Below, one piece after another: positions 1 to 8,055 of a stretch of DNA of 64,000 bases (positions within the stretch are counted from its first letter, which is position 1; each line of letters begins with the position of its first letter). Source of the DNA: Psychrobacter sp. Pi2-1 (lineage in GTDB: Bacteria > Pseudomonadota > Gammaproteobacteria > Pseudomonadales > Moraxellaceae); contig NZ_CAJHBO010000002.1 of the NCBI RefSeq assembly GCF_904846645.1, forward strand, positions 148,239 to 212,238, given 5' to 3'. The position numbers were made by a program, and so were the translations under genes. The notes beneath the pieces were generated by a model that did not search any database, was not told where the DNA came from, and saw only the letters and a list, made by a program, of their open reading frames with translations.

Positions 1-915
1 CAGTTAATTCACCTTCGTTTACATGTCGAAGCTGCTATTGATTTCCCTGATGAAGAGGATGTGGACTTTTTGTCTGATGGCGTCATACAAAGCAAACTTG
101 AGCAGACGCAAGATAAGATACAACAAGTTCTAGCAACGGCAAAGCAAGGTCAGCTTTTGCGCGACGGTATCCATGTCGTGCTAGCAGGTAGGCCAAACGC
201 AGGTAAATCTAGCTTGCTCAACCGCCTTGCAGGGCAAGAGCGTGCTATCGTGACTGATGTTGCCGGTACTACACGTGATACGCTGCAAGAGACAGTCGTG
301 CTAAATGGTTTGACGCTACATCTGACCGATACGGCAGGCCTACGCGAGACAGAAGACACTGTGGAGCGTATCGGAATTGAGCGTGCCCGTACTGCCATCA
401 CGCAAGCCGATATGCTACTGATGGTCTACGATGTGACTCGCGATGTTGAAGAAGAGAGTACACCTTTACAGCTTGCTGAACAGTTATTTGGTGAGTTGCC
501 AGAAGCTAAACGCTTACTCATTATCGCTAATAAGAGCGATTTATTGAGCGATAATAATAGAGAAGAAAGTGCTGCTAAGACTCAAGCTGAAATCAAGAAT
601 AGAGGTTATCAGCAAGTTAATGTTTCATGTGAAACAGGTGTTGGTATTGATAATTTGGTTGAAGCACTATGTGAGAAAGTAGGCTTTCATCCACCAGAGA
701 ATAGCTTGATCGCTCGTACCAGACATTTAGACGCGCTTAGACGAACTGCTAATTTCTTGGCAGAAGCTCATGAACAATTAACCGTATTCGAAGCGGGTGA
801 GTTAGTTGCTGATAGCTTACGTCAGGCACAGCAGAGTTTGGGTGAAATTACAGGTGAGTTCAGCGCCGATGACTTATTGGGTAAGATATTCGGCAGCTTT
901 TGTATTGGTAAATAA
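1..915 (+). CDS. mnmE: MnmE (TrmE) tRNA modification GTPase, 3' part
   Basis: C-terminal 304 codons of MnmE; the reading frame is open from base 1, so the start lies left of the window. MnmE with MnmG makes the 5-carboxymethylaminomethyl modification at wobble U34 of certain tRNAs. Visible G-domain motifs are the P-loop GRPNAGKS (bases 187-210), the TTRD switch, DTAG and NKSD. The protein ends in the family-typical CIGK, whose cysteine is catalytic. mnmE is normally the last gene of the oriC-proximal rpmH-rnpA-yidC-mnmE group, which suggests oriC is a few kb to the left. The next gene is nrdR, not the mnmG/rsmG/parAB seen in pseudomonads. A parS-like 16-mer lies inside the gene at 621-636. 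Confidence 0.97.
   Translation, partial: QLIHLRLHVEAAIDFPDEEDVDFLSDGVIQSKLEQTQDKIQQVLATAKQGQLLRDGIHVVLAGRPNAGKSSLLNRLAGQERAIVTDVAGTTRDTLQETVVLNGLTLHLTDTAGLRETEDTVERIGIERARTAITQADMLLMVYDVTRDVEEESTPLQLAEQLFGELPEAKRLLIIANKSDLLSDNNREESAAKTQAEIKNRGYQQVNVSCETGVGIDNLVEALCEKVGFHPPENSLIARTRHLDALRRTANFLAEAHEQLTVFEAGELVADSLRQAQQSLGEITGEFSADDLLGKIFGSFCIGK
621..636. other. parS-like site inside mnmE
   Basis: The 16-mer TGTTTCATGTGAAACA differs at one central base from the widely conserved ParB-binding parS sequence TGTTTCACGTGAAACA. It sits within the mnmE coding sequence. It is called because several related 16-mers occur in the first 16 kb; binding is inference. Confidence 0.55.
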
Positions 916-1002
916 CGGGTAAATGGTGTTTTTTATTATTTATCAAAACTATCTGTCTTGAAAACACTGTTCTTATTCTCAATCGTAAAATAAGGAAATG
1001 CT

Positions 1003-1461
1003 ATGCACTGTCCGTACTGTAATGCGTCAGAGACCAAGGTTATTGACTCACGTCTTGCTGCGGAAGGTGCACAAGTGCGTCGACGCCGTTCGTGTAACAG
1101 TTGCCAAGAACGTTTTACGACTTTTGAGATGGTAGAAGTTGTCATGCCAAGGATTATCAAATCAAGCAATAAGATTGAACCTTATGACAATGAAAAGCTG
1201 CGCCGTTCTATTTTATTGCCGTTGCAAAAGCGTCCTATCACTATTGATGAGCAAGAGGCGATGATTAGTCGTATCGAAAAACGTGTTAGGCAAATGGGTG
1301 AGCGAGAAATCAGTAGTAAAGTCTTGGGTGAAATTATCATGAGTGAACTCAAAATTTTGGATGATGTCGCCTACGTACGCTTTGCTAGTGTGTATCGCGA
1401 CTTTCAAGATATCGATGCATTTCATCAAGAAATTGCCAATATTCGTCCAAATGAAAAGTAG
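1003..1461 (+). CDS. nrdR: Transcriptional repressor NrdR
   Basis: 152-residue NrdR, the zinc-ribbon/ATP-cone repressor of ribonucleotide reductase genes, which senses dATP/ATP and binds NrdR boxes. The N-terminal zinc ribbon shows C3-P-Y-C6 and C31-N-S-C34, followed by an arginine-rich strand (RVRRRR-type, residues 25-29) and an ATP-cone over roughly residues 49-139. The length is normal for the family. AAGGAA lies upstream of the ATG. It is followed by ribD in the same orientation, an nrdR-ribD order common in proteobacteria. Confidence 0.97.
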   Translation: MHCPYCNASETKVIDSRLAAEGAQVRRRRSCNSCQERFTTFEMVEVVMPRIIKSSNKIEPYDNEKLRRSILLPLQKRPITIDEQEAMISRIEKRVRQMGEREISSKVLGEIIMSELKILDDVAYVRFASVYRDFQDIDAFHQEIANIRPNEK

Positions 1462-1587
1462 GCGAAGTAAGTTTTTAAATAAGCCTTAGTTGATAAGTGA
1501 TTCCTAATTACTAATCAGAATTATCAATCAGCTTTCAAACCTTACTTTCTTATATAGAACCCTCAATCATTTATTGAGCCTAGCCTT

Positions 1588-2643
1588 ATGTCTATTCAAA
1601 GCCATGCCCAAGATGCACAAGACCGCTACTTTATGATGCTTGCTATCGAACAAGCGAAGCGCGGTTTGTATACTACTAGACCGAATCCTGCCGTAGGCTG
1701 CGTTATTGTTCAGGCAGAGCAGATTGTTGGTCAAGGGTTTCACCCTAAAGCTGGTGAGCCCCATGCAGAAATATTTGCGTTGAAAGAAGCGGGTACACGA
1801 GCAGCAGGAGCAACTGCTTACGTAACATTAGAGCCCTGTAGTCATACAGGACGTACGCCGCCATGTGCGTTGGCGCTGGTTGCTACTAAGGTAAAGCGCG
1901 TTGTAATTGCAGGTCTGGATCCAAATCCGCAGGTCGCAGGTCGCGGTGTGAAACTATTAGAACAAGCTGGCATTGAGGTAACAGTCGGTGTCCTGACAGA
2001 GCAGGCAGAGGCGCTAAACCGTGGGTTTCTAAAAGCCATGCGCACTAAAATGCCCTATGTACGATTGAAAATAGCGACCAGTTTAGATGGCCGTACAGCG
2101 ATGGCATCTGGTGAATCAAAGTGGATTACCTCGACAGCTGCCCGCGAAGATGTACAAAAACTACGAGCACAAAGTGGTGCGATTATCACAGGTAGTGAAA
2201 CCGTAATAACTGATAACCCGCAGCTCAATGTGCGCTCAGAACAATTGGACGTACCACCTGAAAAAATACCTAACCCTAAAATAGTCATACTTGATAGGCG
2301 TCAGCGTTTAAAGCACAGTCTACAGTCTGATTATCAGCTGTGTCAGCATCCAGATACTATTTATTGGCATGAAGATGATTTGCCGGCGTTGTTGGCTAAG
2401 TTAGTCAGTGAGCATCAATGCTATGACGTGTTAGTGGAGGCAGGTGCTAGCGTTGCAGGTAGTTTTTTGAGTCAACAGTTGGTAGATGAGCTAATCGTGT
2501 ATCAAGCACCTTGTTTACTTGGTGAGCAAGCTCGTCCCATGGTTGATTTCAATCCTATGTCCCTTGCTCAGCAGTTACGGTTTGATATAGAAAGTCATCA
2601 ACAGCTTGGTCCAGATCTTAAATTAACCTTATTACCTTTATAA
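1588..2643 (+). CDS. ribD: RibD bifunctional riboflavin deaminase/reductase
   Basis: 351-residue bifunctional pyrimidine deaminase and 5-amino-6-(5-phosphoribosylamino)uracil reductase, steps 2 and 3 of riboflavin synthesis. The N-terminal deaminase has the zinc and catalytic motifs H59-A-E61 and PCSHTGRTPPC (83-93, zinc cysteines 84 and 93). The C-terminal reductase domain begins near residue 150 (VRLKIATSLDGRTA). The start ATG opens MSIQSHAQDAQD and no strong Shine-Dalgarno is seen. ribE follows after an unusually long 430-base gap, so the two riboflavin genes may be transcribed separately. Confidence 0.96.
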   Translation: MSIQSHAQDAQDRYFMMLAIEQAKRGLYTTRPNPAVGCVIVQAEQIVGQGFHPKAGEPHAEIFALKEAGTRAAGATAYVTLEPCSHTGRTPPCALALVATKVKRVVIAGLDPNPQVAGRGVKLLEQAGIEVTVGVLTEQAEALNRGFLKAMRTKMPYVRLKIATSLDGRTAMASGESKWITSTAAREDVQKLRAQSGAIITGSETVITDNPQLNVRSEQLDVPPEKIPNPKIVILDRRQRLKHSLQSDYQLCQHPDTIYWHEDDLPALLAKLVSEHQCYDVLVEAGASVAGSFLSQQLVDELIVYQAPCLLGEQARPMVDFNPMSLAQQLRFDIESHQQLGPDLKLTLLPL

Positions 2644-2694
2644 ATATTCTTCGTATAAGTAGGTTGTCCACAAATCATAAGAATAAGCTTAGAA

Positions 2695-2703
2695 TGTGGA
2701 TAA
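2695..2703 (-). promoter_or_regulatory. DnaA box (perfect)
   Basis: TGTGGATAA, the reverse complement of the consensus high-affinity DnaA box TTATCCACA. Confidence 0.6.
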
Positions 2704-2721
2704 ATTTATCATTGATTTACG

Positions 2722-2737
2722 TGTTTCACATGGAACT
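2722..2737. other. parS-like site (3 mismatches)
   Basis: TGTTTCACATGGAACT is intermediate between the Bacillus-type parS and the Pseudomonas-type TGTTCCACGTGGAACC. It lies 12 bases from a second, better site. Confidence 0.4.
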
Positions 2738-2745
2738 GTGTATAA
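2737..2745 (-). promoter_or_regulatory. DnaA box (TTATACACA)
   Basis: TGTGTATAA on the plus strand is TTATACACA on the minus strand and fits the TTATNCACA consensus. It lies between the two parS-like sites. Confidence 0.5.
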
Positions 2746-2748
2746 CTT

Positions 2749-2764
2749 TGTTTCACATGAAACG
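2749..2764. other. parS-like site (2 mismatches)
   Basis: TGTTTCACATGAAACG matches 14 of 16 bases of parS and lies in the non-coding ribD-ribE gap, where codon constraint cannot explain it. Confidence 0.5.
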
Positions 2765-2868
2765 GAAAAGATATATTCATCTTGAGTTTTTTATCGAATG
2801 TTATTTAAAATCAATAACTTATTGGTTTTTTACTAGGTAGGTATACTTCATGTGAAATTTGCATTCGT

Positions 2869-2877
2869 TGTGGATAA
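2869..2877 (-). promoter_or_regulatory. DnaA box (perfect)
   Basis: TGTGGATAA, an exact DnaA box on the minus strand, downstream of the AT-rich 2783-2840 segment. Confidence 0.6.
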
Positions 2878-2927
2878 CTATGTATTTATAGCGGGTTATA
2901 GCTATACCTCTATTGATTTATCCCTAC

Positions 2928-2936
2928 TTATCCACA
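2928..2936 (+). promoter_or_regulatory. DnaA box (perfect)
   Basis: TTATCCACA, an exact DnaA box on the plus strand, in inverted orientation to the boxes at 2695 and 2869. Confidence 0.6.
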
Positions 2937-3074
2937 ATCTATCCTATTAAAGGTCAAATCTATTGATGTTTCACTGTCAGCTATTTGAACAAATTGTGAT
3001 GAAGAATTGATAGTTGATTTGATAAACTAAAATATTCGCCTATAACGGCAATACTGTAATGAGATGAGGATAAT

Positions 3075-3749
3075 ATGTTTACTGGAATTATAGAAAGCGT
3101 TGGAAAAGTTAAATCGATGCAGGCGACAGGCGGTGACATACGTTTGACGGTAGAGTCTGATGACTTGGATTTCAGTGACGTGAAGCTAGGCGATTCTATT
3201 GCATCAAATGGTATTTGTTTAACCGTGGTAGAGCTCGGAAGTAACTACTACTCTGTTGATGTCTCACGTGAAACGATTGCTAGAACAGCATTAGAAGGGT
3301 TAAAAGCAGGACATACCGTCAATCTAGAAAAGGCTATGCTACCGACGACTCGTTTTGGTGGTCATATTGTCGCTGGTCATGTAGATGGAGTAGGGGTCGT
3401 TAGTAAATTACAACAAGATGCTCGTTCTATCTATATTGAGATTGAGATACCGCAAGAGCTAGCGCATTATACAGCGACCAAAGGCTCTATTACAGTAGAT
3501 GGTATTAGTCTGACGACCAATTTAGTGCGTGACAATATTGTCTCTCTAAATATCATTCCGCATACTGCCCAAGTGACGAATATTGCTAAGCATTGGTTAG
3601 TAGGTAACAAAGTTAATATTGAAGTAGATATCGTTGCCCGTTATCTAGAGCGTCTATTAAACAAATCTCAATCTGGCGATATGAACGCATCAAACCCGCA
3701 AAGCCAAATCACAGAAGCATTTTTGGCCGATAATGGGTTTATGAAATAA
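3075..3749 (+). CDS. ribE: Riboflavin synthase (alpha subunit)
   Basis: 224-residue riboflavin synthase, which dismutates two 6,7-dimethyl-8-ribityllumazine molecules into riboflavin. It starts with the signature MFTGIIE and contains two lumazine-binding barrels of about 95 residues. The second begins around RFGGHIVAGHVDGVG. The length is slightly above the usual ~200-215 because of a C-terminal tail ending ADNGFMK. The Shine-Dalgarno-like GAGATGAGGA precedes the ATG. A parS-like 16-mer lies in its coding sequence at 3260-3275. A strong hairpin terminator follows at 3792. Confidence 0.96.
   Translation: MFTGIIESVGKVKSMQATGGDIRLTVESDDLDFSDVKLGDSIASNGICLTVVELGSNYYSVDVSRETIARTALEGLKAGHTVNLEKAMLPTTRFGGHIVAGHVDGVGVVSKLQQDARSIYIEIEIPQELAHYTATKGSITVDGISLTTNLVRDNIVSLNIIPHTAQVTNIAKHWLVGNKVNIEVDIVARYLERLLNKSQSGDMNASNPQSQITEAFLADNGFMK
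3260..3275. other. parS-like site inside ribE (2 mismatches)
   Basis: TGTCTCACGTGAAACG keeps the CACGTGAAAC core of parS. It encodes the conserved VSRET segment of riboflavin synthase, so coincidence is possible. Confidence 0.35.
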
Positions 3750-3791
3750 CAATTAAGCTTACCGAAATAGCATCCTCGCACCAAGTTTTCG

Positions 3792-3840
3792 ACCCTATCG
3801 ATATTACTTTGATTAAGTGATATCGATAGGGTGTTTTTTA
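3792..3840. terminator. Terminator between ribE and the hybrid kinase
   Basis: A perfect 13-base inverted repeat, ACCCTATCGATAT (3792-3804) and ATATCGATAGGGT (3820-3832), is followed by GTTTTTTA. It lies between convergent genes and could serve both strands. Confidence 0.85.
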
Positions 3841-3854
3841 TTTGCACTAGAGAT

Positions 3855-6608
3855 TTATTGTATAAAACTCTGCAAAACGGATTCTAAGTCTTTCTTACTA
3901 ATGGGTTTGGATAAAAATTCGTCCATACCAACTTGCATACAAGCCTCGCGATCTTCTTCTGTATTATTTGCAGTTAGCGCCACAATCGGTATTTTATCGC
4001 CTTGTGAACGAATCACTTGTGTGGCTTGTAAGCCATCCATAACGGGCATCCGGCAGTCCATCAAAATCAGAGAGATCTCTTCACGTTGGCTTTTGAGTTT
4101 CTCGAGTGCTTGCTGTCCATCTTCTGCGACAATACTACGATAACCAAGCTTACTTAACATCTTACAGGCTATCTTTTGGTTAGTAGGACTGTCTTCTACG
4201 ACCAAAATCAGTGGAGACAAGATTTCTTTCTTAGGTGTATCTTCTACAAAAGATAGACTGCTGTCGTATTGATGTTTGACCAGTATGTTTAGCGTTTTCC
4301 TTGCAAACAAGGTTAAGCGTAGTAGCTCAGACAGTAGTAAACTTGCGTCCAAGGGTTTGGTCAAAAATCCATCATACTGGCCTAGTAAAGTAGAAGGGAT
4401 ATGCCTTTCAAGTTTCATGCTAAGTAATATCTTCGGTAGTGAAGGCGTCGTGACTAGGTCATTTAATGCTTCTTGCTGCTCGTTATACTTGTTACTCGCA
4501 TGAACTGATAAGGTGATAGATTCGCTGTATTCATAATCTAATAGCAAGACAGGAATGACGGTTTGCTCATCTTGTTTTAATTTATTTTTTAGCTGCTGTA
4601 CAGTGGCTCTATCTAAAGTGCTGTAGATAGTTATGGATATCGTTAAGTACTCGCACAAACGTTGTAAATGTTCAGCAACTAGAGGCTGATTGATGACAGC
4701 GATAAGGTGAATATGGGGCAGCTGCGAACAACGATGATATACCGATTGATAAGTGGCATGAGGATAAGGAAGGTAGAGGCTAAATATCGTTTCTTTATCC
4801 ACCGTATTATTTAGTTCGATAAAACCGCCGAGTAACTGAGCAAAGCTATTGGCATCCATTAAGCCAACATTACTGTCTTCAACTAAGTTATGATTGCTTT
4901 GATTCAAGATATTGACTAATTGATTTTTTCTCTCAGGAGTAATAGTTGCTCCAGTGTCTTTTACGCTAAACCGAATCCAATAAGATGTCTGCGCAGGCAT
5001 TGTCGTGTCATTGTTAGGAGTTAAATGCTGATTACTTATTCGCGTTACTTTATCTCCAGGTACACGATCAACAGTGAGCGCGACATAGCCTGATGTTGTA
5101 AAACTAATAGCGTTTTTCAACAGGTTTAATAGGATATGGTGCAGTCGAATGTAATCAGTTTCGATGTAACGAGGACAGTCTGGCGCAAAGAAATAGATCA
5201 ATTCTAACCCTTGTTGTCTTATTTCTTTTGTGACTAAATTGCTAACCTCTTTGCTTACTTTATAAATATCAACCGTTTCGATACTTAGACGTGTTTTTCG
5301 GACTTCAACTTCCTCTGTTGCTAGCGTCTCATTGAGCACAGTCAACATGCTTTGACTGGTTGTAATTAATGTATTTAGAGTTTTTTTGCCTTGAGCCGTC
5401 AATGTTGAAGGGTCGATGGGTTCCAATGAATCAATTATCTTCTCTAGTGGTAACCTTAACTTACGACCTATAAATGCTTGGGCTTCGTTTGATTCATCAA
5501 TTTGTAATTGCAGTTGTTGGTTGTGCAGCTGTAGTTGTTCAGATTGATGGAAAATCTCATCAATATTATTAAAAATCACAGTAAAACCGTGAACTTGCCC
5601 ATGTTCGCCGAACCATGGTGTCACGTGTAGTTGGTAGGCTTGTTTGTTTTCCAAGCCATAAACTATGAGTGTGCGAGTAACGCGTAAACTTGAAACAGTT
5701 TTTAACAGTATTTGAGTGGCTTCATCTTTCCCTTCAACGAAATCAGTCAGCTCATAGCTCTGTTCACTCTGGGTAGGAGGGGTAAATACTTGCTCAAAGC
5801 GTTGATTATAGAAGCTAATTTGACCATGTCGTATACTCATCAACATCGGTAAGGGTGCCTGATCAACCAAGCGCTCTAAACGATGAGTCAATGTTTTGAT
5901 ACGCCGATAGTCATTATGTAGTTGGTAGCTAACGCGACTTAGCGCATGACCTAACAGCATGAACTCGGTAGTAGATTTCTTTTGTAAAAACGGCGGCGGC
6001 GTATAAGATTCTTTTGCGCGGCTACTCAAATTATCCGTATAAACCAGTAACTGTTCCCAGTTAGTACGACGATTGAGCATATAGAGCAATGCCATGAAAA
6101 ATAGTACGATGGCGACCATCAAAGGAAGCCAGTAACGGTAAGATATCCAGTCGACAACAAAAGGCTCATGGCGTAGTACAATATAAATCTGATGTCCGCT
6201 TTTTAGATTAATGATTCCTGTTAGTTCATTGCTATTGACGGTATAAGAGCTATGGTCGCTGCTGCTAGAAGCTGATGTACCGATGGTAGGGAAAGCAACG
6301 GTAGGAAAAGCAGATTCATTAGGACGAGTATTATGATGAATATAGGTCTGCCCAGAAGGCATCATCAAAATCAGCTGATAACTCAGTTGATCAAAAGTAG
6401 GCTGTTCTAAGATTGTTTTTATTTCACTATCTAGAGGCACTGCATGCTCAATAATGCTGTGCTGTAGGGAATAAAAAGTATCTATGCTATGTTGCTCACT
6501 ATGTTTTTTCATCCCATCAAACAGTATGACATAGTACAGCAGTAACATAACCGTGAGAGACAAGGTATAAAAAATCAATAAGCGCTGTAAGGACTGGAAC
6601 TGTTGCAT
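3855..6608 (-). CDS. BarA/GacS-like hybrid sensor kinase lacking the phospho-accepting histidine
   Basis: 917-residue membrane-bound hybrid sensor. It has a TM segment at about 10-31, a periplasmic region at 33-155 and a second TM at about 158-180. A PAS-like region spans 245-350 and a coiled coil 352-376, followed by a HisKA/HATPase-like region at 377-615. A degenerate receiver-like region lies at 630-765 (D691 and K751-P752 visible), and a complete C-terminal receiver at 800-915 (VVEDS, D851, KPIS). Where the H-box should read S-H-E-L-R-T-P-L it reads G381-R-K-L-R-L-P-L, so Arg382 replaces the histidine. The N-box asparagines (495, 499) and DTG (551-553) persist, but the G2 box is degenerate. 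There is no Hpt domain. The domain order resembles BarA/GacS. It may act as a pseudokinase scaffold or take phosphate from a partner. Confidence 0.85.
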   Translation of the reverse strand: MQQFQSLQRLLIFYTLSLTVMLLLYYVILFDGMKKHSEQHSIDTFYSLQHSIIEHAVPLDSEIKTILEQPTFDQLSYQLILMMPSGQTYIHHNTRPNESAFPTVAFPTIGTSASSSSDHSSYTVNSNELTGIINLKSGHQIYIVLRHEPFVVDWISYRYWLPLMVAIVLFFMALLYMLNRRTNWEQLLVYTDNLSSRAKESYTPPPFLQKKSTTEFMLLGHALSRVSYQLHNDYRRIKTLTHRLERLVDQAPLPMLMSIRHGQISFYNQRFEQVFTPPTQSEQSYELTDFVEGKDEATQILLKTVSSLRVTRTLIVYGLENKQAYQLHVTPWFGEHGQVHGFTVIFNNIDEIFHQSEQLQLHNQQLQLQIDESNEAQAFIGRKLRLPLEKIIDSLEPIDPSTLTAQGKKTLNTLITTSQSMLTVLNETLATEEVEVRKTRLSIETVDIYKVSKEVSNLVTKEIRQQGLELIYFFAPDCPRYIETDYIRLHHILLNLLKNAISFTTSGYVALTVDRVPGDKVTRISNQHLTPNNDTTMPAQTSYWIRFSVKDTGATITPERKNQLVNILNQSNHNLVEDSNVGLMDANSFAQLLGGFIELNNTVDKETIFSLYLPYPHATYQSVYHRCSQLPHIHLIAVINQPLVAEHLQRLCEYLTISITIYSTLDRATVQQLKNKLKQDEQTVIPVLLLDYEYSESITLSVHASNKYNEQQEALNDLVTTPSLPKILLSMKLERHIPSTLLGQYDGFLTKPLDASLLLSELLRLTLFARKTLNILVKHQYDSSLSFVEDTPKKEILSPLILVVEDSPTNQKIACKMLSKLGYRSIVAEDGQQALEKLKSQREEISLILMDCRMPVMDGLQATQVIRSQGDKIPIVALTANNTEEDREACMQVGMDEFLSKPISKKDLESVLQSFIQ

Positions 6609-6913
6609 GAAAGCGTGGCCCTATCTCGACACGAAAAATATAGTGAAATTATAATGAATTTTTTATGTACAGTAGCTGAACTACCTAAGGTTATTAATAC
6701 TTAGCCTCTATTTATAGCAGAATAACGGCTTACTGTTTACAGAGAGTAGTTATTAACGCCAAATTGTTTTGTAAAAATTATAAACAGAGCGTTTGATGTC
6801 CTTAAGATTATAAAGGCAAATAATGTCATTGGTTATCACGAAGTGAGGTCATTACAATCATGGCACTGCGCCGTAAACTCACCTATAATGAACAAATAAA
6901 CCTTATATAATGC
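6609..6913. other. Divergent promoter region, kinase / fmt
   Basis: 305 bases between divergent genes. It is AT-rich and must contain both promoters, but I could not single out a convincing -35/-10 pair or a structured RNA. Confidence 0.4.
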
Positions 6914-7990
6914 ATGACTATGACTACAACTGCTCCTACCTTTGATACATCTAACTCGCTTACTGACCATGATAACCCAACTACTAACCGATTAAGGGTA
7001 GTATTTGCGGGTACGCCTGAATTTGCTGCTATCAGCCTTGAGTCGTTAATTAATCAGCAAGAAGCGCTGAATATAGAAATAGTCGCTGTTTACACGCAGC
7101 CTGATCGTAAAGCAGGTCGTGGTCAAAAATTGTCAGCCTCTGCGGTAAAAGAAGTTGCATTGGCAAATGATATCGCTGTAGAGCAGCCAGTCACTTTTAA
7201 AAAGTCTAGCGCAGAAGGGCTAGCTGCTAGGCAAACTCTGCGCACCTATCAGCCTGATGTGATGATTGTCGCCGCTTACGGATTGATTCTACCTATTGGT
7301 GTATTAGAGACGCCTACTCATGGTTGTTTGAATATTCATGCTTCACTGTTACCACGCTGGCGCGGTGCTGCACCTATCCATCGTGCACTCTTGGCCGGAG
7401 ACGATGAGACCGGCATTACCATTATGCAGATGGACAAAGGTCTGGATACGGGTGACATGCTTTATAAAGTTAGCGAAAGTATTGCCTCTGATGATACCGC
7501 TGCTAGCCTACATGATAAGATGGCTGCACTTGGTGCGACAGCCATTAGTACGGTATTAAAGGATTTGCCCACTTATCAAGCTCAAGCTATCGCTCAAGAT
7601 GATAGTCAAGCCAACTACGCTGAAAAACTGGTCAAAACCGAAGGCGAAGTTGACTGGTCGCAGTCTGCTGCCATTATTGAACGCCAAATCCGAGGGCTGA
7701 CCCCATGGCCGGGCGCTTATACTTTTTTGGCAGGGCAACGTGTCAAAGTGTTGGCTAGCTTACCTGTGAATACATCTCAGCAAACCAATGAGCCCGCAGG
7801 AACGGTTATCAGTGTTGGACGCAAAGCGATTTTAGTCGCTTGTGGTAAGGAGAATGATACCAAGTCGTCGGCCACTACTTTAGCCATTACTCATTTACAG
7901 TTTGCGGGTGGTAAGCCAATGACTGCTGAACAAGTTTGCCACGGCAACCAATTAAATGACGGCGATCAATTTACGACAGAATCAAAATAA
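6914..7990 (+). CDS. fmt: Methionyl-tRNA formyltransferase
   Basis: 358-residue Fmt, which formylates initiator Met-tRNA using 10-formyl-THF. The catalytic residues N140, H142 and D178 are present with normal spacing, and the signature SLLPRWRGAAPIHRA follows H142. The family core starts at LRVVFAGTPEFAA (residue 27), so there is an extra N-terminal stretch of about 25 residues rich in Thr/Asn. No internal Met lies near the core, so the 6914 ATG is retained, although ribosome-binding sequence is weak. The C-terminal OB-like domain is complete. It is upstream of rsmB in the conserved fmt-rsmB order; def is absent here. Confidence 0.95.
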   Translation: MTMTTTAPTFDTSNSLTDHDNPTTNRLRVVFAGTPEFAAISLESLINQQEALNIEIVAVYTQPDRKAGRGQKLSASAVKEVALANDIAVEQPVTFKKSSAEGLAARQTLRTYQPDVMIVAAYGLILPIGVLETPTHGCLNIHASLLPRWRGAAPIHRALLAGDDETGITIMQMDKGLDTGDMLYKVSESIASDDTAASLHDKMAALGATAISTVLKDLPTYQAQAIAQDDSQANYAEKLVKTEGEVDWSQSAAIIERQIRGLTPWPGAYTFLAGQRVKVLASLPVNTSQQTNEPAGTVISVGRKAILVACGKENDTKSSATTLAITHLQFAGGKPMTAEQVCHGNQLNDGDQFTTESK

Positions 7991-8055
7991 CGTTACTTAT
8001 ATTTAACCTACTTGCACAAGACGCTATCGACCATACGTCAAGGAAATGAAATTTA

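Larger units (their letters stand above)
2644..3074. other. AT-rich ribD-ribE gap with DnaA boxes and parS-like sites
   Basis: This 431-base gap has no ORF of note and no recognisable FMN riboswitch. It contains five 9-mers matching the DnaA box TTATNCACA or one base off. TGTGGATAA occurs at 2695-2703 and 2869-2877, TTATCCACA at 2928-2936, TGTGTATAA at 2737-2745 and TTGTCCACA at 2664-2672. It also holds two parS-like 16-mers (2722-2737 and 2749-2764), a half-site-like match near 2844-2859, and a strongly AT-rich stretch around 2783-2840. This combination resembles a replication-origin or DnaA-titration region. Whether it fires is unknown. Confidence 0.65.

Noticed and set aside
2644..3074. 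FMN riboswitch before ribE
   Set aside because: The conserved RFN-element segments (AGGG...GGTGAAA, ACCGGCGGT) are not present.
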